Source: CAMLJR01 sp964500675
GTDB lineage: Bacteria > Pseudomonadota > Gammaproteobacteria > Pseudomonadales > CAMLJR01
Direction of reading: 5' to 3'
Length of the DNA: 64,000 bases
Assembly: GCA_964500675.1 (NCBI GenBank)
Contig: CAZCNY010000002.1
Coordinates: forward strand, 434,001 to 498,000
The notes beneath the pieces were generated by a model. It had not been told where the DNA came from and made no database searches. It saw nothing but the letters and a program-made list of their open reading frames with translations. This document shows positions 53,145 to 62,008 of this stretch, piece after piece (the first letter of the stretch is position 1; each line of letters starts with the position of its first letter). Position numbers and translations under genes: made by a program.

Positions 53145-54311
53145 ATGGCGTCGGAACCCCTTTCTTTGTCTCGGTCTGACCTCGCGCCTGGGCGCGGTGC
53201 GTGCGAGGTGCAATGGCGCGATCTGCTGGCGAAAGCCGGTATTGAAATTGACGGCAAGCGCCCCTGGGATATGCATGTCCGCAATCCCGCAGTATATGAC
53301 CGCATAATGTTCAAACGTTCCCTTGGCCTGGGCGAATCTTACGTCGATGGCTGGTGGGATTGTGCGGCGCTCGACGATTTCTTCTGCCGTCTGCTGCGCA
53401 TCCGCATTCAAGATATCGCGATTCCCAAATTCACCACGCTGCTGCAGCTGATGGGCGCGTATTTGCGCAACCGGCAGAGCGTAGCGCGTGCGCGCGAAGT
53501 CGCGGAAAAACATTACGATCTCGATAACGAGCTGTTCGGCCACATGCTCGACGCCACGCTCGCCTACAGTTGCGGCTACTGGCGCGAAGCGACATCGCTG
53601 CACCAGGCGCAGCTGGCGAAACTCGATCTCATCTGCCGCAAGATGGAATTGCAGCCCGGCATGAAGGTGCTCGACATCGGCTGCGGCTGGGGCAGTTTTA
53701 CCTGGTATGCGGCCAGCCATTACGGCGTCGCGGTCGACGGCATCACGGTATCGGTCGAGCAGCAAAAGTACGCGCAGCAGCGCTGTGCCGATTTGCCCGT
53801 CAATATCCTGCTTCAAGATTATCGAGCAATCACCGGGTGCTACGATCGCGTCGTCTCGGTCGGTATGTTCGAGCATGTCGGCAAGAAAAATTACCGCGAG
53901 TTTATGCAGGTGGTGGATCGCTTGCTCGCCGACGATGGCCTTGCGCTGTTGCACACGATTGGCGAGAACGAAACCAGCAAAACCTTCGACCCGTGGATCA
54001 ATAAACACATTTTCCCGAACGGTGAATTGCCTTCGGTGGCGCAGATCGCCACGGCCGCCGAGCGTTTATTCATCGTCGAGGATATGCAGAATTTCGGACC
54101 CGATTACGACAGGACATTGAAAGCCTGGGATGAGAATTTCTGCCGCGCCTGGCCGCAGCTCGAACACCGCTACGATCAGCGCTTTTATCGCATGTGGCGC
54201 TACTATCTGAATGTGTGCGCGGCGGCGTTTCGCGTGCGCAATTTGCAGCTCTGGCAATTCGTGCTGTCGAAACCGGGGCGGCGTCTGACAACGTATAATG
54301 CAGCAAGATAA
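53145..54311 (+). CDS. cfa: Cyclopropane-fatty-acyl-phospholipid synthase
   Basis: 388 residues, GGGAGG about eight bases before the ATG. The N-terminal domain (about 1-95) has YDRIMFKRSLGLGESYVDGW. The methyltransferase part has the SAM motif VLDIGCGWGSFTWYAA (about 178-193), VDGITVSVEQQKYAQ and the bicarbonate-site region SVGMFEHVGKKNY. It converts unsaturated acyl chains of membrane phospholipids to cyclopropane chains with SAM. Its stop codon lies inside the first unit of a 19-base tandem repeat. Confidence 0.96.
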   Translation: MASEPLSLSRSDLAPGRGACEVQWRDLLAKAGIEIDGKRPWDMHVRNPAVYDRIMFKRSLGLGESYVDGWWDCAALDDFFCRLLRIRIQDIAIPKFTTLLQLMGAYLRNRQSVARAREVAEKHYDLDNELFGHMLDATLAYSCGYWREATSLHQAQLAKLDLICRKMELQPGMKVLDIGCGWGSFTWYAASHYGVAVDGITVSVEQQKYAQQRCADLPVNILLQDYRAITGCYDRVVSVGMFEHVGKKNYREFMQVVDRLLADDGLALLHTIGENETSKTFDPWINKHIFPNGELPSVAQIATAAERLFIVEDMQNFGPDYDRTLKAWDENFCRAWPQLEHRYDQRFYRMWRYYLNVCAAAFRVRNLQLWQFVLSKPGRRLTTYNAAR

Positions 54312-54356
54312 ATACTTGGCAGCAAGATAAATACACGGCAGTAGGATAAATACACG
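54300..54356 (+). repeat. 19-base tandem repeat overlapping the cfa stop codon
   Basis: Three adjacent units at 54300-54318, 54319-54337 and 54338-54356, all near GCAGCAAGATAAATACACG, followed by a decayed fourth unit. The cfa stop (54309-54311) is in unit 1. 19 bases are not a multiple of 3, so the expansion lies outside the coding frame. Confidence 0.88.
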
Positions 54357-54556
54357 GCGGCACGATAATTCGTGAACCAATGACAGCGCGAGCTTCGTGC
54401 TGCGGCTCGCTTTTTCGTTCAGTCTCGGCGGTTCGATAGTTCACTGAACGTTCGCGTTGATTTTAATCGCGCGGACGCGTGACATCGAACTTTCTGCCGC
54501 GCAATCGATCATGATGTTATCGATTTCGATATTGAGTTCAAATAGAGGCGAGATTC

Positions 54557-55318
54557 ATGGCGAAGCAGCTTGCAGCCACTTTGATGGTGTTCGTATTGGC
54601 CGCGGCGTGGCCTGCGCTGGCGGCGACACTCGCTGAAATTCAGGCGAGCGCAGCGAAAGGCGATGCGACCGCGCAAACCGAACTGGGTTACCGCTATGCC
54701 AGCGGCACGGGTGTACCGATCGATCTGCAAAAAGCCGCGGAGTGGTACCGCAAGGCGGCCGATCAGGGTTACAAGGTCGCGCAGACCAATCTCGGCTATG
54801 CCTACGCCAAGGGCGAAGGTGTGCAGCAGAATCTCAACGCGGCGGTATTCTGGTTTCGCAAGGCGGCCGATCAGGGCTACGACTCCGCGCAGGCCAATCT
54901 CGGTTCGCTGTATTTGCGCGGAGAAGGGGTGCCCGCCGATTACAAAATGGCGTTGGAACTGCTGCAGAAAGCCGCCGCGCAAAACAATGTCGTGGCCGAA
55001 AATAATCTGGGGCTGATGTACGAAACCGGGCGCGGCGTGAAACAGGATGAGGTCGCGGCGCGGCGGTGGTATTTGAAAGCGGCGCAGCAGGGTTACGCGG
55101 ATGCGCAGGCGAGCCTCGGCCTGCTGTATATCGATGGCAAGGGCGGGCCGCGCGATCTGATCGCAGGTTACCTGTGGACCGCGCTGGCGGCCGATCGAAA
55201 CAACGACGCCGCTGCACGCTTGCTGCCGGTACTCGCGGAGCATATGACACCGCAGCAGATCGAGCAGGCGAAGGCCAAATATCAAAACTGGAAACCGGCG
55301 GCGAGCACGCCGCAATAA
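54557..55318 (+). CDS. Exported Sel1-repeat (TPR-like) protein
   Basis: 253 residues. A signal peptide (about 1-24, LMVFVLAAAWPALAA) is followed by about five Sel1 repeats of 36 residues, visible as AEWYRKAADQGYKVAQTNLG, FWFRKAADQGYDSAQANLG, and RRWYLKAAQQGYADAQASLG. Each repeat has the GxGVxxD turn. Sel1 solenoids mediate protein contacts in the periplasm. The partner is unknown. The ycgN gene follows after 8 bases. Confidence 0.9.
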   Translation: MAKQLAATLMVFVLAAAWPALAATLAEIQASAAKGDATAQTELGYRYASGTGVPIDLQKAAEWYRKAADQGYKVAQTNLGYAYAKGEGVQQNLNAAVFWFRKAADQGYDSAQANLGSLYLRGEGVPADYKMALELLQKAAAQNNVVAENNLGLMYETGRGVKQDEVAARRWYLKAAQQGYADAQASLGLLYIDGKGGPRDLIAGYLWTALAADRNNDAAARLLPVLAEHMTPQQIEQAKAKYQNWKPAASTPQ

Positions 55319-55326
55319 GTGATCGT

Positions 55327-55770
55327 ATGGTGTTGGAAAAGCCGTTCTGGCAAACGCTTGCATTGACAGACATGTCCCAGCAGCAGTGGGAATCGCTGTG
55401 CGATGGTTGCGGCAAATGCTGTTTGCACAAACTGGAAGATGAAGACACGCACGAAATTTTTTATACGGATATCGCGTGCCGCTATCTCTCCGAAAGTTGT
55501 CGCTGTCAATGCTATGCGCAACGTGCGCAAAAAGTTGCCGCGTGTTTGACGCTGCGCCCGCAAGATTTAAATCGGGTGACGTGGCTGCCGAGCACATGCG
55601 CCTATCGATTAATCGCGGAAGGAAGCGAGCTGCCTGCCTGGCACCCGCTGGTATCGGGCGATCCGAATTCCGTGCATCAAGCAGGTCAATCCGTTAAGGG
55701 GCGATTTGTTGCCGAACTCAGCGTCGATACGGACGATTATGAAGATCACATCGTCTTCTGGCCGGAATAG
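55327..55770 (+). CDS. YcgN-family cysteine-cluster protein
   Basis: 147 residues from the ATG at 55327; the frame is open further back but only as shadow of the Sel1 gene. The cysteine cluster reads LCDGCGKCCLHK and ESCRCQCYA, with more Cys in AACLTL and STCAYRL. WLPSTCAYRL and GRFVAELSVD are family signs of YcgN (UPF0260). The CxxCxxCC set probably binds a metal or Fe-S cluster; the role is not established. It is convergent with the diguanylate cyclase gene, 31 bases away. Confidence 0.92.
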   Translation: MVLEKPFWQTLALTDMSQQQWESLCDGCGKCCLHKLEDEDTHEIFYTDIACRYLSESCRCQCYAQRAQKVAACLTLRPQDLNRVTWLPSTCAYRLIAEGSELPAWHPLVSGDPNSVHQAGQSVKGRFVAELSVDTDDYEDHIVFWPE

Positions 55771-55801
55771 ATGCGTATATCGATTATTCGCCGGCGATAT
55801 C

Positions 55802-56719
55802 CTAACTGTTTTGCGTGCACGCAACGCGATTGCGGCCGCTATTTTTAGCGTCGTAGAGCGCGCGATCGGCGGCGCGCAATAAATCATCGATTTTGTCGTG
55901 CTCGATATGATTGCCGGTCACGCCAATACTGCACGTCACGTTGATCGTCGCTAAATCGATGGCGCAGCCGAGCTGTGCCACCGCGCCGCGGATACGCTCG
56001 CAGATTTGCAGCGCTTCGTTGAGCTGCGTTTCCGGCAAGACCACACCGAACTCCTCGCCGCCGATGCGGCCGGCGAGATCGACCTTGCGCAGGTTTTCGC
56101 TAATTGTACGCGCCACTTCGCGCAGCACGGTGTCACCCGCAAAATGGCCGTGAGTGTCGTTAATACGCTTGAAGTGATCGGTGTCGATCATGACGACGCT
56201 GAGCGGACGTCCAAAGCGTCGCGCGAGGCTGAGCATTTGCTCGGCTTCGTCGAAAAACGCCCGCCGTGTTTTGAGTTCGGTCAGCGCGTCGGTGCGCGCG
56301 AGATTTTCCGCGGTTTCTTGAGTCGCGCGCAATTGTTCTTCCAGGCGTTTGCGCTCGGTGATATCGAATGCGATTTCGATGCGCACCGCGCGGCCGTCGA
56401 TCCACGGAATCGCCTGGTCGCGGCACTGAAACCAGCGGCCCGTCACGGTATTTTGAAATTCCCATACCACCACGCCTTGCGGTATGCCGTCCGTATCTCG
56501 CAGGTTGTCGTTGTTACAGAAAGTGCAGGGCGCTTGCTGTCCTTTCTGTAACACTTCCCAGCAGCGCTTATTGCGCCACTCGCCCCAATGCTGCTCGCCG
56601 TAGCCGTTCATGAAAATCAGCTCGTGGGTGTCGATGTCGGATACATACACCAACGCATCCAACGAGTTGAGGATCGTGGAAATACTGAGCAGATCGAGCG
56701 GGACAGTATCGGCGGCCAT
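55802..56719 (-). CDS. PAS-GGDEF diguanylate cyclase
   Basis: 305 residues, soluble. An N-terminal PAS domain (about 10-125) begins ILNSLDALVYVSDIDTHELI and contains Cys in RCWEVLQ and PCTFCNN, a set that could hold a metal or sense redox state. The GGDEF domain (about 140-300) has an intact RIGGEEFGVVLPE active site and an upstream RKVD five residues before it, the inhibitory I-site pattern. It should synthesise c-di-GMP with product feedback. It lies alone between ycgN and hypE. Confidence 0.93.
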   Translation of the reverse strand: MAADTVPLDLLSISTILNSLDALVYVSDIDTHELIFMNGYGEQHWGEWRNKRCWEVLQKGQQAPCTFCNNDNLRDTDGIPQGVVVWEFQNTVTGRWFQCRDQAIPWIDGRAVRIEIAFDITERKRLEEQLRATQETAENLARTDALTELKTRRAFFDEAEQMLSLARRFGRPLSVVMIDTDHFKRINDTHGHFAGDTVLREVARTISENLRKVDLAGRIGGEEFGVVLPETQLNEALQICERIRGAVAQLGCAIDLATINVTCSIGVTGNHIEHDKIDDLLRAADRALYDAKNSGRNRVACTQNS

Positions 56720-56819
56720 ATCTCACGCTGTCGGTGTCTGTTTATCCGTGGGGATATCGCGCACAGCGGGCCTTGCTGATGCGTGAATGATAGTCGATTT
56801 TTTGCGCGGTCGAGCCGTT

Positions 56820-57875
56820 CTAGCAAATCCGCGGCAATAATTCTCCGGCTGGCAGATCGACAATGCGGGCAGAGCCGACACGGCTGCGCAGAATGACCGC
56901 GGCGTTTTTAGACGCGATACAGGTGCCGATCGCGTGCGCGTTTTTGCCGAGCGGATGCGCGCGCAAAATGTCCAGTGTCTGCATTACCTGATCCGCTGGA
57001 ACGAACAGCGCCATGCGGCCTTCGCACGCCACCTGCAACGGATCGAGCCCGAGCAATTCACACGCGCTGGCGACAGCGTCATCGATGGGAATACGCAGTT
57101 CGTCGATTTCAATCGTGCAGCGCGCGGACGCGGCGATTTCATGCAACACCGCGGCTAATCCGCCGCGCGTGATATCGCGCAAACAATGCGGGCGCACACC
57201 GGCATCGAGCAAGGCGCGCACCAGCGCCGACAAATCCGCGCAGTCGCTCGTAATCGGCGGTTCGAAATTCAACGCTTCGCGCGCCGCCATAATGGCGATG
57301 CCATGGCGGCCCAAATCGCCGCTGATGATTACGGCATCGCCCGCTTGCACTCGCCGCGGATGAATATCGATGTCGTGTTCGATAACGCCGATGCCGCTGG
57401 TATTGATATACAAACCATCGCCGGCGCCGCGATCGACCACTTTGGTATCGCCGGTGACGATCGCCACGCCGCCGGCATCGGCTGCTTTTCGCATCGAGTT
57501 AAGCACGCGCTGCAATTCGGTTTTTGATAAGCCTTCCTCGATAATCAAACCGACACTCAACCACAGCGGCCGCGCGCCGCTCATCGCGAGATCGTTGAGC
57601 GTGCCGTTGATGGCGAGGCTGCCGATATCGCCGCCCGGAAAAAAACGCGGGCGCACGACATAGCTGTCGCTCGTGAATGCGCAGCGCGCGTTGCCGATGT
57701 TGAAAACCGCGGCGTCGTGTTGATTCGCGAGTGCGCTATTACCGATGCCCGGCAAAATAATTGTGTCCAGCAATTGCTGCATCAAACGGCCGCCGCCGCC
57801 GTGCGCGAGTCGAATTAAGTCATCGGGGTTTTGAGCGGCGCAGTTCAGCGAAAACGGCGCGGATTTATCGTTCAT
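56820..57875 (-). CDS. hypE: [NiFe]-hydrogenase maturation protein HypE
   Basis: 351 residues. The N-terminal part has LAHGGGGRLMQQLLDTIILP, matching the HypE start, followed by AIRS-type ATP-binding segments (SDSYVVRPRFFPGGDIGSLA and ARPLWLSVGLIIEEGL). The C-terminus is the invariant PRIC, whose Cys is carbamoylated by HypF and dehydrated to a cyano group for the active-site iron. It overlaps hypD by 4 bases and is the last gene of hypCDE. Confidence 0.96.
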   Translation of the reverse strand: MNDKSAPFSLNCAAQNPDDLIRLAHGGGGRLMQQLLDTIILPGIGNSALANQHDAAVFNIGNARCAFTSDSYVVRPRFFPGGDIGSLAINGTLNDLAMSGARPLWLSVGLIIEEGLSKTELQRVLNSMRKAADAGGVAIVTGDTKVVDRGAGDGLYINTSGIGVIEHDIDIHPRRVQAGDAVIISGDLGRHGIAIMAAREALNFEPPITSDCADLSALVRALLDAGVRPHCLRDITRGGLAAVLHEIAASARCTIEIDELRIPIDDAVASACELLGLDPLQVACEGRMALFVPADQVMQTLDILRAHPLGKNAHAIGTCIASKNAAVILRSRVGSARIVDLPAGELLPRIC

Positions 57876-59002
57876 AAGGCTTCGCCTGAACTCGTGTTGG
57901 CGATCGCAGTGTCGGTGTGATCATGGCGATAACGGTAATACGCGGCGCAAGCGCCCTCCGCGGAAACCATCGGCGCGCCGAGCGGATGTTCGGGTGTGCA
58001 CGCGGCGCCGAACGCGGGGCATTGCGGCGGTTTTTTCGCGCCGCGCAAGATATCGCCGCTGATACATTGTGAGTTTTCTTCGCTGCGTATCGCGGTCAAA
58101 TCAAAACGCGGCGACGCATCGAATTCGCGATATTCTGGTTTGAAGGCGAGACCGCTACGCGGTAATTCGCCGATGCCGCGCCAGTGTTGCGGCGCGATAT
58201 GAAACACGGTGCGAATCGTGTCTTGCGCTTGCGTATTGCCAGTCTCGCGCACCACCCGCGCATATTCATTTTCCAAGCGCGCTTCGCCGTGTTCGAGCTG
58301 GCGCACGCAGTGCAATACGCCCTGCAAAATATCGACGGGTTCGAAACCTGTAATCACGATCGGTACATGCAACTTTTTCGCTAGCAGCGCATATTCACTT
58401 TCACCCATCACTGCGCAGACATGACCGGCCGCGAGAAAGCCATCAACCTGCGATTCGGGAGCGTTCGCGATCGCTTCGATCGCCGGCGGTACTAAAACGT
58501 GAGAAACGAGCAGCGAGAAATTTTTCAAACCGCGCGCTTTGGCCTGTAGAACCGCAAGCGCATTCGCGGGCGCGGTGGTTTCAAATCCCACCGCGAGAAA
58601 GACAATGTCGAGCTCAGGATTTTGCGCGGCGATCCGCACGGCATCGAGCGGCGAATACACGCTGCGCACATTGCCGCCAGCGGCTTTGGCCTGCGCGAGA
58701 CTCTGCGCCGAGCCCGGCACGCGCAACATATCGCCGAACGAGCAGAGCAGGGTGGCGGGACGCAACGCGAGCGCGACGGCGCGATCGATAATTTCGGCTG
58801 GCGTCACGCACACCGGACAACCGGGACCGTGAATGAGCGTGATCGAATCGGGCAACAACGTGTCGAGACCGTAGCGCACAATGGAATGCGTCTGCCCGCC
58901 GCACACCTCCATCACGCGCCACGGTTTGGTGGCTTGCGCGCGAATCGCCGCGACGAGTTTTTCCACCGCGTTGCGATCGCGAAATTCATCGAGCCATTTC
59001 AT
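57872..59002 (-). CDS. hypD: [NiFe]-hydrogenase maturation protein HypD
   Basis: 376 residues. Conserved motifs are VCGGQTHSIVRYGL, IHGPGCPVCVTPAE and the FLAVGFETTAP segment. C-terminal Cys at SQCISGDILRG, PPQCPAFGAAC and EGACAAYYRY hold the [4Fe-4S] cluster. HypD with HypC carries the iron with its CN and CO ligands. It starts 13 bases after hypC and overlaps hypE, so hypC-hypD-hypE form one transcript. Confidence 0.96.
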   Translation of the reverse strand: MKWLDEFRDRNAVEKLVAAIRAQATKPWRVMEVCGGQTHSIVRYGLDTLLPDSITLIHGPGCPVCVTPAEIIDRAVALALRPATLLCSFGDMLRVPGSAQSLAQAKAAGGNVRSVYSPLDAVRIAAQNPELDIVFLAVGFETTAPANALAVLQAKARGLKNFSLLVSHVLVPPAIEAIANAPESQVDGFLAAGHVCAVMGESEYALLAKKLHVPIVITGFEPVDILQGVLHCVRQLEHGEARLENEYARVVRETGNTQAQDTIRTVFHIAPQHWRGIGELPRSGLAFKPEYREFDASPRFDLTAIRSEENSQCISGDILRGAKKPPQCPAFGAACTPEHPLGAPMVSAEGACAAYYRYRHDHTDTAIANTSSGEAL

Positions 59003-59015
59003 TATTTACAGCGGC

Positions 59016-59282
59016 TCATGGCGTATTCGCCTCGATGCTTTCGTTGTCAGCATCGGCGTCATCGAGCGCTGCGATCAGATCGAATACGCGTTGCGCTTCG
59101 TTAGCATCGACCACGCTGAGCGCGATCCCGGCGTGCACGAGCACATAATCGCCGACGCGCGCAGCGGGCAGACAGGCGAGCGAAACTTCTTTGATGAGCG
59201 CGCCGAATGCCACGCGCCCGCGCCGGAACAGCGGTGCGTCGGCGCTGATGTCGAGCAATTGTCCGGGTATGGCGAGGCACAT
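59016..59282 (-). CDS. hypC: [NiFe]-hydrogenase maturation chaperone HypC
   Basis: 88 residues from the ATG at 59282, giving the canonical start MCLAIPGQLLDI; the N-terminal Cys (after Met removal) is the iron-ligand residue. Further marks are EVSLACLP and VGDYVLVHAGIALSVVD. The frame is open to 59393, but that part crosses the DUF2892 region on the other strand and is not conserved. It works with HypD. The gene is separated from hypF by a small plus-strand gene. Confidence 0.95.
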   Translation of the reverse strand: MCLAIPGQLLDISADAPLFRRGRVAFGALIKEVSLACLPAARVGDYVLVHAGIALSVVDANEAQRVFDLIAALDDADADNESIEANTP

Positions 59283-59446
59283 GGTGTTGGTACCGGCGGC
59301 CGGGTGAGAAAACAGTGATGCCATTGTATGCGTCCGCGACGCGGCGACAAGTTGTTTCAAGTATTGATTTATCGCATATTGCGGGAGCGCCAAGCAATTT
59401 AGATTATGCGTGGAGTTTGTATCTTCACAACCCTATGGGAGGTCAC

Positions 59447-59656
59447 ATGAAAAACTTTCTGGCGGTTAATGAACACCCCGTCGAACGGGCAATTCGAGTT
59501 TTCGTCGGTTTAGGTTTGATCAGCCTCGTTTTTATCGGCCCGCAAACCCCATGGGGGTGGATCGGCGTGATTCCGGTATTGACGGGAAGCACAGGCCTGT
59601 GTCCGCTCTACACGATCCTCGGTATCAGCACCTGCCCAAGAAAAAAGGCGTCATGA
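59447..59656 (+). CDS. Small DUF2892 (YgaP-type) membrane protein
   Basis: 69 residues from the ATG at 59447, with GGGAGG four bases upstream. It has an N-terminal MKNFLAVNEHPVERAIRVFV amphipathic segment and two membrane helices (VGLGLISLVFIGPQTPWGW and IPVLTGSTGLCPLYTILG). It ends STCPRK. The CPLYTILGISTC pattern is typical of DUF2892 inner-membrane domains. It lies on the plus strand between hypC and hypF and overlaps the end of hypF by 6 bases, opposite to the hyp genes. Confidence 0.85.
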   Translation: MKNFLAVNEHPVERAIRVFVGLGLISLVFIGPQTPWGWIGVIPVLTGSTGLCPLYTILGISTCPRKKAS

Positions 59657-62008
59657 ATTATGGCTTGACTCGTGGCTGCTCGCGGGCTCGGCCTCGAAGC
59701 ACTTGCCGCCGCTTCGAGCGACGGCAATTTGTCCTGCGGCGAGCGCGCCGTCGTTCGGCGGCAAACGCTCGGACCAAAATACTTCGCGGTCGATTTTTCG
59801 CAGCGCACCGATCGTTTTTTCGAGCAACAAGCGATTTTGAAAACAACCGCCCGCAAGCACGATGCGTAGGTTAGCGTTGTCTTTGGTCATTGCGACGACG
59901 ATGGCAGCGAGTGTGGCGTGAAAACGCGCGGCGATCAATTCAACGGTTGAGTTTTTGCGAATCGCGGCGACGATGGCCTCGATCAGGAAACGCCAATCGA
60001 CGCGATACGGCGAATTGCTTTTATCGATACTGAACTCAAACGGCCGCGCGTCGCCCCGATAACGCTCAGCCGCGAATTGCACAGCCATCGCCGCTTGGCC
60101 TTCAAAACTCGCGACACTCTGCAATCCGAGCAATGCCGCAACGGCATCGAATAGACGGCCGATGCTGCTGCTGCGCGGGCAGTTCACGTTGCGATCGAGC
60201 ATCGTTTGCAGCACGACTAATTCCGTTCCGGAAAAGGCTTGCAGCAACGGCAAATCGGCGAAGCGTTGCAAATCGCCATGACTTAATTCGTGCAAAAGCG
60301 AAAGCGCGACACGGCGCGGTTCGCGCGCGGCGATCTCGCCACCGGGCAACGCGAAATCGCGCAGCGTTGCAATGCGCGCGTAACGTGCGCGCGAAGCCAG
60401 CAGAAATTCGCCGCCCCACAGCGTGCCGTCATCGCCCAAGCCGCTGCCATCCCACGCAATGCCGAGCACTTCGCCATCGAGTTCATGTTCGCACATCACG
60501 GCGGCTATATGCGCGTGATGATGCTGCACGCAGCGCGGCGCGCGGATAAGTTCGTGCGCTAATTTGCTGCTGCGATAGTCGGGGTGTAAATCGCAAACAA
60601 ATTTTTCGGCGCGTACGCCGGAAATATTTTGTAAATATTCGACGGTGCGTCGAAGTGTATTTTCACTCGCGGTGCTGCCGAGATCGCCGATATGCGGGCT
60701 GATGCGAATGCGGTTGCCATCGCATACGGCGACGGTGTTTTTTTGCTGGCCGCCGAGTGCAACATAATTTTCGCGACTTGAATCATTCACGGCAAGCTCG
60801 AGCGGCGCATAACCGCGTGCGCAGCGCAGCAGCATCGGTCTGCTGGCGGCGATTTGCGCCACCGAATCGTCGATCGGATGCAGAATGGGACGGTCGTGCA
60901 CGAGAAAATAATCGGCGATCCCGCCAAGTTTCTGCAAAGCTTCATGCGCGTCCGCGCAGATCGGTTCGCCGCTGCGATTGCCGCTGGTGGCGACGAGTGG
61001 AAAGCCCGCATCGCGCAGCAACAATAAATGCAGCGGCGTATATGCGAGCACCGCGCCAAGGCGCGGGTTGGGGGATAATAAACAGCCGGGCGCGATGATT
61101 TCCGGCAAATTGCCGCACGAATGCAGCAGCACAATCGGCGCTTCGGCACTGGTGAGCAACGCGCGTTCGGCGTTATCGAAATCACAATATGCTGCGAGCC
61201 GGTCGATTGACTCAAACATCACGGCGAACGGTTTGTGCGGACGCTGTTTGCGCTCGCGCAGGCGCGCGATGGCATCGGCGTTGCGCGCATCGACCATCAG
61301 ATGAAAACCGCCGAGGCCTTTGACCGCAACGATGGCGCCGCTGCGCAACGCGTCGACAGCTTTGCTCAGTGCGCTGTCGCGCTCGGCCAGTGTTTCGCCA
61401 CCGCCATTCCAAAGTGCGAGTTGTGGACCGCAATCGGGACAGCCATTATTTTGCGCGTGAAAGCGGCGATTATCGGAATCGTTGTATTCGTCGTTGCATC
61501 GCGGGCACATTGCAAAACCGGCAAGCGCGGTATTGGCTCGATTCCACGGCAACGCCGCGAGCGCACTCCAGCGCGGGCCGCAATCGCAGCACGCGATAAA
61601 GGGATGGCGGTGGCGGCGATTGCTGTCGTCGAATAATTCCGCGCGGCAGTTGTCGCAAACGGCGAGATCGACGGGGATGGAAAGCTCGGTGCGTTTGCGC
61701 AATTTCGGATCGCCATCGATTTCGATAATCGAAAAATGCGAGCCGCCAGCGCAAGCGATATTGTCGGCATGAATCGATTCGACGCGCGCCTGTGCCGGCG
61801 CGTCCGTATGCAAAATTTTTAAAAAATTATCGACGCATTCCGCGCGACCTTCGATTTCGACGATGACACCGTCATGCGCGTTGGCAACCCAGCCCGATAG
61901 TTCAAGCGTTTTGGCGAGGCGAAAAACAAACGGACGAAAACCGACGCCCTGCACGCGGCCGCCGATCGTTAGCCGGCGGCGAATACACGCGCGCGGCGCG
62001 GCGTTCAA
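59651..62008 (-). CDS. hypF: Carbamoyltransferase HypF
   Basis: 785 residues. The acylphosphatase domain (about 12-100) has IGGRVQGVGFRPFVFRLA. Zinc-finger-like Cys pairs follow (CDNCRAELFD, CCDCGPRW, CPRCNDEYND, CPDCGPQL). A YrdC-like domain (about 210-390) has LGGFHLMVDA and TSGNRSGEPI. The C-terminal Kae1-like domain has HHHAHIAAVM, GIAWDGSGLGDDGTLWGGEF and LPPNDGALAAGQ. It makes carbamoyl-AMP and transfers the carbamoyl group to HypE. It overlaps the hypA-like gene by 4 bases. Confidence 0.95.
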   Translation of the reverse strand: MNAAPRACIRRRLTIGGRVQGVGFRPFVFRLAKTLELSGWVANAHDGVIVEIEGRAECVDNFLKILHTDAPAQARVESIHADNIACAGGSHFSIIEIDGDPKLRKRTELSIPVDLAVCDNCRAELFDDSNRRHRHPFIACCDCGPRWSALAALPWNRANTALAGFAMCPRCNDEYNDSDNRRFHAQNNGCPDCGPQLALWNGGGETLAERDSALSKAVDALRSGAIVAVKGLGGFHLMVDARNADAIARLRERKQRPHKPFAVMFESIDRLAAYCDFDNAERALLTSAEAPIVLLHSCGNLPEIIAPGCLLSPNPRLGAVLAYTPLHLLLLRDAGFPLVATSGNRSGEPICADAHEALQKLGGIADYFLVHDRPILHPIDDSVAQIAASRPMLLRCARGYAPLELAVNDSSRENYVALGGQQKNTVAVCDGNRIRISPHIGDLGSTASENTLRRTVEYLQNISGVRAEKFVCDLHPDYRSSKLAHELIRAPRCVQHHHAHIAAVMCEHELDGEVLGIAWDGSGLGDDGTLWGGEFLLASRARYARIATLRDFALPGGEIAAREPRRVALSLLHELSHGDLQRFADLPLLQAFSGTELVVLQTMLDRNVNCPRSSSIGRLFDAVAALLGLQSVASFEGQAAMAVQFAAERYRGDARPFEFSIDKSNSPYRVDWRFLIEAIVAAIRKNSTVELIAARFHATLAAIVVAMTKDNANLRIVLAGGCFQNRLLLEKTIGALRKIDREVFWSERLPPNDGALAAGQIAVARSGGKCFEAEPASSHESSHNS

